A stretch of DNA of 64,000 nt from Allodiplogaster sudhausi (lineage: Eukaryota > Nematoda > Chromadorea > Rhabditida > Diplogasteridae), in NCBI GenBank assembly GCA_945643635.1, contig CALZFC010000005.1, positions 8,146,501 to 8,210,500 on the forward strand, in the 5' to 3' direction. The position numbers and the translations under genes are program-made. The notes below the pieces were generated by a model, which made no database searches, was not told where the DNA came from, and saw only the letters and a program-made list of their open reading frames with translations. Below, piece by piece: positions 1 to 10,700 of this stretch (position 1 is the first letter of the stretch; each line of letters opens with the position of its first letter).

Positions 1-1239
1 GAGAGAGACAGAGTGAGGTTTCAGACCAGGAAATTGGCATCCCGAAAGAATCATCACTGGAAGTCTTATAATTTCATCCTCGCAAGTGATAATTTCATCT
101 AAGAAGTCATTACTGGACTACTTCTGACCTCTCCATTTCAAGTCATGGTGTGTGGCACCAAATGGTGTAACATGAGTAAAAATCAAGCATTCTCGAGATT
201 CCTTTTCGAACTATAACACTTCTTCATCGAGTTAGCAAAAACCCTTTTCTACCCTCTAAAAAAGTGAATCTTAAAGCGCTGACTGACTGCTTGAATCCAT
301 TCTCCATGTCTCCGTGACCGAAACGGTAGAAGGGCTTTGCATGAGGCACTCCCCCGCCATCGTAGGCGAGGATACACAATGGAAAGAATACTGTAATGGA
401 GACGAGTGATTACGATATCCAGGTGTGAGACGAGTCAGAGTAGGTAAGAGTATGGCACTGACTTGCAAGAGGTATGGTAAACGTCGATCGCATACTACGG
501 AAGGAGAGTGCACGAAGTGAGAGAAGAGAGCGGCAGGCAAAGGGGTGAAAACTCGCCCCAGGACAGAGGAGGGACGGCGAGCTTGAGAGGGACCGGCCAT
601 GGGTAATATCAGGCGAGAGCGGCATCCCTTTCCTGTCTACCTGGCTGTCTCTTATCACCTGCTTATCCCCTCATCTCTCACCTTATCTCGGCTCCTTTCC
701 CTTTCTTTCCCCGTGGCTTTCACTCTCATTCCCGAATATCTCCTCCGGTCGAAAAGAGCAGTTTCACCGTCATCGCTATTTCTCTCGCTCGGACTGCACT
801 CTCTCTGCTCCTTTCATCTTCGCTTGATTCTTAATAATTGCGACAATAGCAGGTTTATTGGCACCCCGGGGGCAAGGACGTTGACGACTGATTGGACTGT
901 GGTCTCTTGAATTGCGCCTATGAATATCATCAAGACAGTTTATCATTAATCTATTTCACTTAACACGCAGTGCAGAGCAGAAGCTAAATTTTTGTTCATT
1001 TTATTACTGAAAAAAAAGTATTTAGCCCGTGCGTAAACCTTCAAGACAAAAGGCAAAATAGAGAGGAAAGGACTTCAGAACACGTGGGAACGAACAAGAA
1101 ATAATGTTGCATAGCAAGTGAGTTTTTACAAAATTATTTACAAATGACCTATTAACTCATTCTATCAATACATGCTTTTACACTACTAAAACTATATTAT
1201 TTATCACTTAAACAAAAAGAATAAATACAGACGATTGCT
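1..1239. other. Left-edge non-coding stretch
   Basis: No supportable gene was found on either strand. Several open frames of 80-110 codons occur but are low-complexity (serine/leucine rich), overlap one another and lack splice or domain support. The part nearest 1239 is AT-rich and probably holds the 3' UTR of the minus-strand TRIM23-like gene that stops at 1240. Confidence 0.5.
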
Positions 1240-4200
1240 TCAGCAAGACTCGATCCTCGCTGTCAAGTCATCGAGAAGTTCGCGAAGGCCAGCGCCAGTG
1301 GCAGCATCGACATGATGGACGACAACTGGAGTGGGCGACTGGCAGGCGAGCGAGGCAATCATACGGTCAAGCGTCGCTGTCGCGTCGCGGTCGCGATCTC
1401 CAGCAATCGACGCCGAGTTAGACTCATCTCCACGACGACGGTTCACTACCAGCAGCAAGGGCACCTTAATAGCTCAAGGATTATTGTTCGGTGCAATATC
1501 AACTGTTATAATGTTTCCAACATTGAGCAAAATAAAAAAGTTCAAACTCTGACGTACCCCTTCGATCTGCCGTGAGATGTTCAGCAACTCCGTGATGGCC
1601 TCAGGGAAGCGCTCCGCATTCGAACCGTCCAGCACGAACATCACAGCTGAACGAACGATATTGAGAATTTTAAATATTTAGGTTGCAAAACGATGTTTTC
1701 GGACCCTGATTGTGTGCGAAGTAGTGTCGCCAGCAGGAGCGAAGTCGCTCGCCGCCACCCACGTCAATCATGTTGAGGCGGAAGTTACGGTGGTGGACGG
1801 TGTCCATGTTGAAGCCGACGGTGGGGGCATGGGCTCCCGCTTGCTGTTCCTGAAAGGGGGTTCAATTATTGTTCTCTTTCTTTCTGTCGCTCTCTCGCCC
1901 CTTCTCTCTTTCTCTCTCTCTCTCCTATCTTTTATTCCCACCAACCGCTCCAGTCATCCTTGCCAGCATGGTCGTCTTGCCTGCTCCATCCAGGCCAAGA
2001 ACAGCAATTCGAGCGTCGACGAAGTGCCCGACGTGGAGTCGGTTGTCCTTGCCCAGGTGGTAGGGAATTAGTGGCAGGAGGGAGGAAGGCTCTGCTTGTG
2101 AGAACACAACTTATTATCCCGGGATTAATTCCTGCTAATTGCTTCAAAACTTGAGAAAGACAAGAGTGGTATGTGATTGAAGACTTTACTGCCGGACCGG
2201 GTGGCTGAACTCGCCGGTTAGCTCGTGCTTCTTCCAGCATCGTGAGCACCTCTGCCTTGGCAGCCACGAGGCGGCCATCCACTTGGCGCGTGCACTTGCT
2301 CAGCTCGCTGCAAGCTCCCGCCAACTGCAAGCAGTACAATGTTCCGCGGCATCCCTCTTCAACGAGATGTAGCTAACTCGTGTGCTTTGCGAGTAGAGTC
2401 TTCTCTGGTGCACGGCCAGTTCCGACATGCGGTTCTCGATGTATCCCTCCAGCTTGGCCAACGCCGCATTCTCTTCTCTGTCTAGCTTCTCACGAGCCTA
2501 AACCACACATGGTAAAAGCTATTTGCATTAAATCGTTCTGATTGCAAGATGTGTATGCATAAACATTTAAAAAAAACCTTTGAAAAATGGCTGCAGATGT
2601 CATTGCGAGCAGCTCCGAGAGCTCCGACCGAAGAACGATCCGCAAGTTGAGTTACGGTGCTGATGAATAATAAGATAATTACTAGCTATTGCTTTAAAAT
2701 AAAATAACTTTAAATAAAACTATAAAGCGCACGAAATACCCTTCAACAGCATTGATGTGAGACTGAATTTCCGAGTGAGTCCGCTGCAGCTCGCTGATTC
2801 CTTCCTGCAATGAGAAGTGTGAAAACCCAGGAAGAAGCAAAGACTGCCTACCTCAATGGTCTTGCGAATCTCATCTGCTTCCTTGTCGACGAAGATGCAC
2901 TGGTGTCCCTTGTGACGGCCGTAATCTCGGCAGAGAAGACACATCAGACGACTCTCCGCGTCGCATTCGGGCTCCTCAAACGGGTCTTCTTCATACTTTT
3001 GCATCTTCTTTCCGAAATCAAATTACATACAAAAAAGGAATTACAAGTAGCAGTGGAAACACCTTGCAAGACACGGTCACTATCTAGAAAGGAAAGATGT
3101 GAGACCTGACAGAAGAACTCGATGACATAAGTAGAGTGGAGAGCGCAGTGAGCGAGAGGAGAAGGCTTTTCGGAGAGAGGTACGCGCTTGTGGCGGGAAA
3201 GAACATTCGTGGAGTGCGAGGCTTCGGCGCATCTTCAAAGGAAAACGATTAAGACAGCCTCTCCGAAAAACGTGACCGACCCCTTTCCTAGGAAAATATC
3301 ATTTCACAAATCTGATAAAAGGTTGAGTATTTGTAATCACAGCTCGTTACAGTTGTACAATCAATAGTGATAAAATATTAAAATTTCCATGCCCATAACT
3401 CTGTTCAAACTAAAAAAAATTTTCAATCTGTTTTGAGCAAACTATAGCATTTTATAAGTTCTTTAAAATGTTCTTATCTACAAAGTGTGCGAAACTACCC
3501 CGACAGGTCGTCGTACCCTGAACACTTGGTGGGTGCAAGGGTAAATTTCAAAAAAAAATACGACCTGGGTCTTTCTTTAAAACGACGGCATTTGAAGAAA
3601 CGATTTCCCTGATTTCTTTCTATAAATGCTTCATGCTAAGCCCTGGAGGTGTTATATGCCTGATAATCCGAAAAATCGTCATGTTAAATCTACTTTTGCG
3701 GCTTAAAAATAATCAACCAAGAAGTTGTCAAAACGAATGAAGCCTTTCTTGTTTTGTAGAGCAACCAGTAATACAAACACTTCGGGCACAGGAATTTCCC
3801 GATTCTCACCAAACGCAATGGGAACAACATTCCATTTCAACAACAACAATCCTACTTAAGAGCAAATAATAAAAATGGCCCAACCTCTCGCAGAGACTGC
3901 TCTCGCAGACTGTGCAGAAGAGAACTGCAGTATGAGTAGCATCTTCATCGCATTCTACCCCAAGAAGGCGCTCCGCCGCGAACCGGTCCGTCTGAACCAT
4001 GCATTCTTTAACTACAAGTTTAACTATTTGAAAAATACTTTAAAAAAAAAGCTTCATCGTGCCTGGTCGTCATCTTGGCGTCGTCTGTTCAGCTTATCAA
4101 TCAGCTCAAGAAGTGCAAAGTTCTTCTTCAAGGATGACACTGTGCCTGAACACAAAGAAAGAAAGGAATATGCTTGATTTCCAAAAAAGAAAATAAAAGA

Positions 4201-4526
4201 ATGCCAAATCGTGAAGTAATGTGTGTGAACCATCAGAGAGAGAAGTTGGTATGCGATCAAAGGGGCAGAAGATGGTTAGAGTGCCTGGACGATGAATGGC
4301 TACGGCGCAGCTGTGACACACCGTGTGACCGCAAGCTAAGAATTATGCAGATCTCGAAAATTATCCTCCTCGTTATTTAAAAGAAGTATGATTCAAGAAA
4401 TTAACACTTAACAGAAACCGTTGCTGAGAACAGAAACGAAAGAAAACCTGAGAGAACTCGAGGAGCTCTTCGATCAAGAGTGGCCGAATACTCTTCGGAG
4501 CAAACGTTGCAACCGAAGTCGCCCAT
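1240..4526 (-). CDS. TRIM23: TRIM23-like E3 ubiquitin ligase with C-terminal ARF domain
   Basis: RING, B-box, coiled-coil and ARF-type GTPase protein; TRIM23 family members are ubiquitin ligases of the endomembrane system. The start at 4526 opens the RING (MGDFGCNVC), continued in exon 4335-4231 by CGHTVCHSC and CPFDR. Exon 4145-4063 carries LKKNFALLEL, as in TRIM23. B-box exons are 3991-3885 (CTVCESSLC), 3232-3106 (HKRVPLSEKP) and 3004-2852 (LMCLLCRDYGRHKGH). Coiled-coil exons fill about 2804-2180. The ARF domain has the P-loop GLDGAGKTT near 2020, switch I PTVGFN and switch II IDVGGGERLR (1853-1712), and ends in LLDDLTARIESC, stop at 1240. Switch II has G where ARFs have the catalytic Q, and the NKxD motif is replaced by NRRR. 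Intron 3 uses a GC donor (4062-4061). The domain order identifies the family securely; a few coiled-coil exon edges are unresolved. The next gene lies divergently 433 bp away. Confidence 0.88.
1871..1935 (+). repeat. CT-rich microsatellite in TRIM23 intron
   Basis: Imperfect (CT)n tract within the intron between the P-loop exon and the switch I/II exon of the TRIM23-like gene. The CT strand is antisense to that gene. Confidence 0.7.
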
Positions 4527-4959
4527 TCTTGAGATCGCAGCCAGTCTGTACATACACACATGCTCATTAATAATAACAACAAAGATAACGGGTTCTGAAT
4601 TGATTACACGCTTGTTTACATTTAAAGCATGTGAATATAGAAAGAACAGATGATAACAAAAAGGAGAAACAATATAACGCCATAAGTACAGAGACAATAA
4701 CAGTCAATTACAAAAACCAATTAAGTAAAATGAATGTACACTTGCAGTTTGTGCAAAAATATTTTAGTGAGCTAAGATTTACTGTAAGAAAGTTCCATTA
4801 AATTTAAAATTAATTGCAGCATTTCGGTGTTGATTTGCTAATATTGACTAGTATTAATTATAAATTGAAATTTGTTTCAAAATATTCCCCGGAAGGCGAG
4901 ATGTGTTTTCGTTAATTCTTCTGATTGTCTTAATTCCAGGCTTGGTTGCTTCCTGTTCT
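4527..4959. promoter_or_regulatory. Divergent intergenic region, TRIM23 / LYRM4
   Basis: AT-rich 433-bp spacer between two genes transcribed away from each other, so it should hold both promoters. No specific element was recognised. A TTCCAG at 4934-4939, about 20 bases before the LYRM4 start, could be a leader trans-splice acceptor. Confidence 0.4.
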
Positions 4960-5396
4960 ATGTCGGCGCCAGTTTCTCGCGCCGCTTGGATCAACGTGTA
5001 CAAGCAGCTCCAGCGCGAGGCCGCCAAGGTTTTTTTCTTTTGTAAATGCTATTCTTCGCTGGCATTAAAAAAAATGTGGCGTTAATTGCAGATCTCGCAG
5101 TACAACCACCGCGAATTCGCCCACCGCCGCATTCGCGACTACTTCGAGTTGAATCGAGCCGAGAAGGACTCCGCGCGACTCCAGCAGCTTTACCGCGTTT
5201 GTATTCTTCTCTTGTATTGATTCTTGTGCTTTCGTTCGTCCTTTCTAGAGCAACAAATTTTAAGGAAGCGCTCGAAGCAGTTGCGCAAGTGAAGCGGCAG
5301 GCAACCCTTGAGAGTCTGTACCCGCATCAGAAGACTGTGGTCGAAGAGATCGTTGGGGACAAGCTTCGTCGACCTCCCCGTTCTTTCTCTCAGTAG
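4960..5396 (+). CDS. LYRM4: LYRM4/ISD11-like Fe-S cluster biogenesis factor
   Basis: Small LYR-motif protein. In the family, ISD11 binds and stabilises the mitochondrial cysteine desulfurase NFS1, needed for Fe-S cluster assembly. Three exons (4960-5028, 5092-5196, 5265-5396) join in phase to 101 residues; human LYRM4 has 91. Diagnostic matches are the YNHREFAHRRIRDYF block (YNYRTYAVRRIRDAF in human) and a downstream KRQATLESLYP block (RRQVHIGQLY in human). The N-terminal LYR tripeptide itself is relaxed (INVYKQLQREA). Introns are 63 and 68 bp. The stop is only 56 bp before the MAT1 start on the same strand, which suggests a two-gene operon. The family call is strong; the extra C-terminal tail ending PPRSFSQ is unusual. 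Confidence 0.85.
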
Positions 5397-5440
5397 TTTC
5401 AGGTCTGCACCTTATCTGACGTATTTTATGTTTATATTTA

Positions 5441-5452
5441 TAACTTGCAGCC
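5441..5452 (+). promoter_or_regulatory. Probable trans-splice acceptor before MAT1
   Basis: TAACTTGCAG followed by CC and the MAT1 ATG, 45 bp after the LYRM4 stop. A strong 3' splice site with no upstream exon of its own, in a 56-bp intergenic gap, is the arrangement seen for downstream genes of nematode operons. Inference; no leader sequence is visible in genomic DNA. Confidence 0.5.
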
Positions 5453-7301
5453 ATGCGTGAATGCATGAAGTGCAAGAGTAATGACTACACGAACAAGAAT
5501 CTGGTCATGTTAATCAACGAGTGCGCTCATCCTTTATGCAAGTAAGATACCATTGAATAGTGATTCTTGTGCTAGTGAAAGTAAGCCTTTTCAGTTATCA
5601 CTTCACCATTATTCTAACAAAATTTGGGAAATAGGGATGGTTTTCTCGATTTTTTCAGGAATTGTGTTGATAATCTGTATGTACGCAACGCCGCTCCTTG
5701 TCACGTCTGTGGTAGAATGTTGAAGAAGAATGGATTTTGGGAGCAAGTTTTCGAAGATCCTATCATCGAGAAGGAGAACAACGTGAGGAAGCGACTCCGT
5801 AAGGTTAGTATTCCTTTTTTATATCATGTTTTCATACCTGTGATTGTACCCAATAGCTAGCGCTGTTGTAGATTTACAATCTGAAGGAAGACGACTTCGA
5901 GACGCTGCGTGAGTACAACGACTACTTGGAGCGGTTTGAGATGATCGTTTGGAATTTGGCGAATAATGTACAGGTTAAAAGATCTTGCGCACCGTTGATG
6001 GTGTCCTTCCTTATTAATTTCCGATGTTTTAATAAAGGAGAAAGGTCCCCTCCTGCTTGCACCCTTCTTTTATTTTATCAAAGTTTCTATTCTGGTCTCG
6101 GATATTAATAAATGCAATGACGACCCGCATTGCTGCTCCTTTTATTTTATTTATTTATTAGATTGGCGAATCAGTGCAAATGCTTGATTAGATTAACAAG
6201 TAGCAATGCTTTCACAACCCTTCTGCTCTGTAATCAAAACGAGAGCACATATGAAAGGAGATTTTAGGTGGAGGAAACCGAGCGTGTCGTGGCTGAATTC
6301 AAAGAGGCGAATGGCGACCTCATTGAGAAGAACAGGCGAAGGTCGCCGTTTTCTTTGCCAAGCAATTTATTATTTATCTTTATTTCTCGATTCTAGGTTA
6401 CATATATTGAATACCTTCTTGCAGAATAGACGCAGATCAGGAGTGGGTAATGGAGCAGCTGAGAGAGGAGAGGGAGGCCAAGAGGCGACTTCAAGTTAGT
6501 TGTTGGAATTAGCACTGACAATGAGGAGAATATGGGCTTCATTTTTCAAATGTAGTTGCTTTCTTTATTCTAACGATTGAAGGAACTGGCTTTGATGGAG
6601 AGCGTGGGGACTGCAGAGAAGGGAGCAGCGAAGACAGACACAAAGGCTATCATGGCAGAACTGCGCCAGAGCAAGCTGCCTGCGGAGGTTATCTCCCTTT
6701 TCTTTTCCCAGTCTCAATAATGAGTTGTATTCAGTTGATTCTTGATCGCGAGAGGAAGCGGCAAATCGAAGCAGAACTCGCCGAGAAGGAAGAAGCCGAA
6801 AAGAAGAAGAAACGACAGAAAGGTTTCTTCAGAACGAGAAAAGTTTCACCTGGTGAAGTTGTTGTGAAGTTCTCGTGGTAAAAGGGGACGGTTGTTCCAG
6901 AATTGGTGCAAAGTCGCAAGCGTCACATGGGAGAGACAGTCGCATTCGGAGTGTCGGCCTCCTCTCGCTCCTCCGAGAGAGCCTTCGAATATCGTAAACC
7001 CGATCTTCCTCTCAACGGTCCCCCTATTCCTGTCATCGGTTAGCCCTATTTCGTTGTTACCTTATCCCACCCGTTCAATCTAAGACTGTTTTATGAAACA
7101 CTTTTAGACATAGATTACTCAGACATGTAATGAGCTGAGATAGTGAAGGTGATTCCATAATCTGCAGACGATCTGGAGAACCTTGGCTACATGCAGCACA
7201 TGCGAGCTGCCCGGCCGGATGCTTTGGCAGGCGGCTACATTGCCCAGATTGGATGCTGGAAGGCTCTCCAGGAGGCCCGCATGGATCTCTTGGCCTTCTA
7301 G
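5453..7301 (+). CDS. MNAT1: MAT1 (MNAT1), CDK-activating kinase assembly factor
   Basis: Third subunit of CDK7-cyclin H, which activates cell-cycle CDKs and, within TFIIH, phosphorylates RNA polymerase II. Nine exons (5453-5541, 5659-5803, 5872-5973, 6268-6341, 6425-6494, 6583-6687, 6735-6822, 6901-7038, 7168-7301) join without phase conflict to 314 residues; human has 309. The N-terminal C3HC4 RING has [17 protein letters not shown] and CHVCG. It is followed by FEDPIIEKE, then LREYNDYLE and IVWNLANNV, all close to human MAT1. A charged coiled-coil fills the middle. The C-terminal cyclin/CDK-binding part has [19 protein letters not shown], very near the human counterpart. It lies just behind LYRM4 on the same strand, probably as its operon partner. 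Confidence 0.93.
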
Positions 7302-7760
7302 GCTCGAGACTTGGATTCTTTTTCCACTTATTTCTTCTTTCATTCATTAGGCGAAGTAGGCGGCTCTTCTTGAACAATTCCCTCCGATCTTCCTTAAATC
7401 GGTGACCATAACATAACGAAAACTGGCCACAACAATTGCGTTCATTTAATCCTTGTTGGTTTTTCAGCACCTTCCGCTGTATATTTTCTGTTTGTAATAG
7501 GAAACGCAGAGCTGTCAATAGCAAGATGCATACTTAAAATGTATGTTACCACTGTTAATATTGTTGCCGAATAAAAATAACTGTTTTGTCCATCATTGCT
7601 TGGCTCGTGGTAACCATTCCTCATAGATTACCTTATGGAAGCTCAAGCTAAGGCACGGGAGGGGAGAGTACGGCTCTTGGTGATCAGGAGTACTTGACTG
7701 ATGTTGGTTTATCAGTTCTCAGGACTTGATAGTTTGTTGTAGCGTGCATGCCCCGTGCAG
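7302..7760. other. Spacer MAT1 - TNPO3
   Basis: 459 bp with no gene. A minus-strand open frame here looks like chance. AATAAA at 7570-7575 is a possible polyadenylation signal. CCCCGTGCAG ends exactly at 7760, directly before the TNPO3 ATG, and is a likely leader trans-splice acceptor. Confidence 0.45.
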
Positions 7761-10700
7761 ATGACGGACGAGGAAGTGAACACAGTGCACGCGGCCATCC
7801 AGGCTCTCTACAATGGAGTGGGAGATCAGACCAATCAGGCTTCCGCCTGGCTTGCTGAATTCCAAAGATCTGTCAGTTTTGTCCTCATTTTCTTCTTCTT
7901 CTATTTCTAATTGTCTTATTTAATGTATCGTAAGTTGTTCTTTCTCAGGTTGAATAGTTAGAGTGGAATGAGCTTGTAGGTGCTGGCATGGACAGTGTGT
8001 GATCGCCTTCTCGGAGAGCGTCGAGACGCAGTTTCCATGTGCTTCTCAGCCCAAACACTGCGACAGAAGATTCTGAAGAACCTCTCCGAGTTGCCACAAG
8101 ACGCTCTCCCTTCCCTGCGGGACTCCCTCACGCAGCATCTCAGGCATGCTATTCTCTTGGGTATTAGATGGAAGATGTTATCCTTGTCATTCCAGTCAAA
8201 TTCACTTAACCCACTATGACCATTTGATGGATGTTACTGCAACACAACTCTGCCTTGCAATTGCTGATCTTTACCTCCAGGTCTGTCATTCTTTAAGATC
8301 ATGGAGTTATTTTTTTATTGGCTCAGTACTATTATTAGGCACTCTAATATTCCTATTATAAGAAAAACATGGTTCCCCTATTTGAAGGTTGTTCATTGGA
8401 ATGATTACATCGCCTCTCTTCTGAACAGGTATGAGAATATGCTTGTTTGTTATTTAATTGGATTAGGATTTTGCGATATAATTACTCATGGATTACTGTA
8501 ATTTTTAAAGGTTTACGACAATGGACGGTGACCGAACACGCATGTTGCTTGTCTTGCTACGGGTATTCCCTGAAGAGGTTTCATCCTTTTTCTCCTTCTT
8601 CATATTCTTTTCTCTTCTCAACTGAACTTCTCTAGGTCGACATCATCTCATGCATCGGGGAGAATCGTCGGAAGCGAGTGAGGGATGAAATCGCGGAGAG
8701 TGCGCCGAGTGTCTTCCAGTTCCTTGTGCGTATTCAAAATACTTTCTTTTCTCATGTGGTAAAGAGAGTAGATGCCGGGAGAGTAATGTGCCATTTTCAG
8801 TCATTCGTTCTGGAGAAAGGCTCAGTGGAGGGAGCTGGCGAGGCTCGTCCGGATGAGGATATGATAAGGAAGGTTTCTTGCACTTAATCTTTTCTAATCT
8901 TCTCTTATCGAACGAAGTGAACGTGGCTCAGGTGTTTGCTTGTCTTGCCGCCAATCTGACAAATCCTTCAATCAACACTGATCAGTTTGCATCCAGCGCT
9001 CTTCTCAACAGTGTCTTCGCCGTTCTCGTGAGTTTTCACCCATACTCAAATTAGTTGCATGAGTCTATCTTTTTGCATGCAGTGGAAATAACTGAATAAT
9101 TTTTTCGTGTTTTAGCGAGCTCCAAATGTGGCTTCATCCCTCCACGGCGTGGCTACGGAATGTGTTGTGAACTCGCTCTATCGATCAGAGGTTGGGCTAA
9201 AATTATTAGCCTATTTATTCATGTTATTTCATGACGTGCTAATATTCTACCTAGCGTACATAAAGTTATGTTTATTTTGCGCTATAAATTAGTTTTGAGA
9301 ATACGGAGAAGCACCTTCCTCTCGCGACTGCCGTGTACTCTGCCGTCTGTGAACTGCGACCCGCTTTCCTTGCGGCAGCAGCAGAGGAGGACATGGACAA
9401 GTCCGTTTCATTCTGCGAACTTATTCTTGTTCTTGCTCTGGATGTTCTATTAGATTCAGCCATACTGTATGGGGGGGGTATAAAAGTAAAGTTAATATGA
9501 TTACTGTTGGGGTGAAAATGTTACTCCGACATCGTTGACTTCTTGAGAAAGCCTTTGTAATTTAGGCTAACGAACTTTGGCCGAATCTTCGTGGAACTAT
9601 CGGAAAGTTTCCTTGAGTTCATTGTCAACGGTTCGACTTCTTCTTCAACTCAGAAGTTTGCTAATCTGGAGACTCTTGAACTCCTTCTTCTCATGGCCTC
9701 CCATCATGACTATTCAGTTATCACTTTCTTTATTGTCATAATGTATTTATAATTTTGCAAGATTGTATCAGGAAAACCAATCATACTCCTCTGCAAATGT
9801 ATCCACCTTTTCAGTAGGCCTTTAAATGTTTTTTAAAGATAGATTTTGAATGTTTTAAAGTGTAAATTAGTCACCTATGCAACAATATGATTTGAGCTGA
9901 TTGAAATGACATTCAACATCTGGTATCGCGTGTCTGAGGGACTCTTCATGATTGAGAACGATGACCACATCGCCATGTACAAGCCATACGTTGAACGGTA
10001 AGGATTTCGTGTCCCTCCCCTCCGTCCACTTTTCATGTCGCTTTGTGTTCACGGGAATATGAATGAGCTATGAATTCCAGGTACCTCGCTGAGCTTTATC
10101 GGCATTCGCGATACGATTCAGACCAGGTTCGAAAGGCGACTTTCTTTGTGTTTGTAAAGATAGAAATATATATATATATATATTTTGTGAAATATGGTTC
10201 TCCATCTTATGACGTTTAAGGTCGGCCTGTGCCCAGCTGGGAATGACTTTGCTGACTTCCGTTTAAAAGTCTCCGAAACTGTCAAAGACGTCGTCTTTAT
10301 CTGTGGAACGGACAACATTGCTCATCAGGCAAGTTTCTTGAATTTTTCGCAAGTATTTCTTTAAATGTCCATGATTTTAATGTTCTTTTTATGCGTTATT
10401 ATGTGTCATGTTTTGACCAGATGTACAAATTGATGGTGGAGAGCTCGACCCGACCGGGCGCATCTTGGGATGAAATGGAAGCGGCGCTTTTCATTCTCGC
10501 TCAAGTCGCCCACAACCTTCTACCGTAAGCACTTGGAAATTATTGTAAATTCCATTATTAGGTATTGTAATTCCCCATGCAATGTCCATCTTGATCCTGC
10601 TTGAGGAGTGAGGAGTCGGTGCTTCCGCTGTTGCTGCAGGCCGTGGTGCGGCTGCCAGTGACTGGCACGCATCCGGCCCTTCTGCAGACCGCTGCCGAGC

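Noticed and set aside
3500..3575. Possible inverted repeat (CAGGTCGTCGTA ... TACGACCTG) in a TRIM23 intron
   Set aside because: Imperfect, with no target duplication; too weak to call a mobile element.
7075..7524. 149-codon minus-strand open frame
   Set aside because: It is the antisense shadow of the last MAT1 exon and its 3' region.
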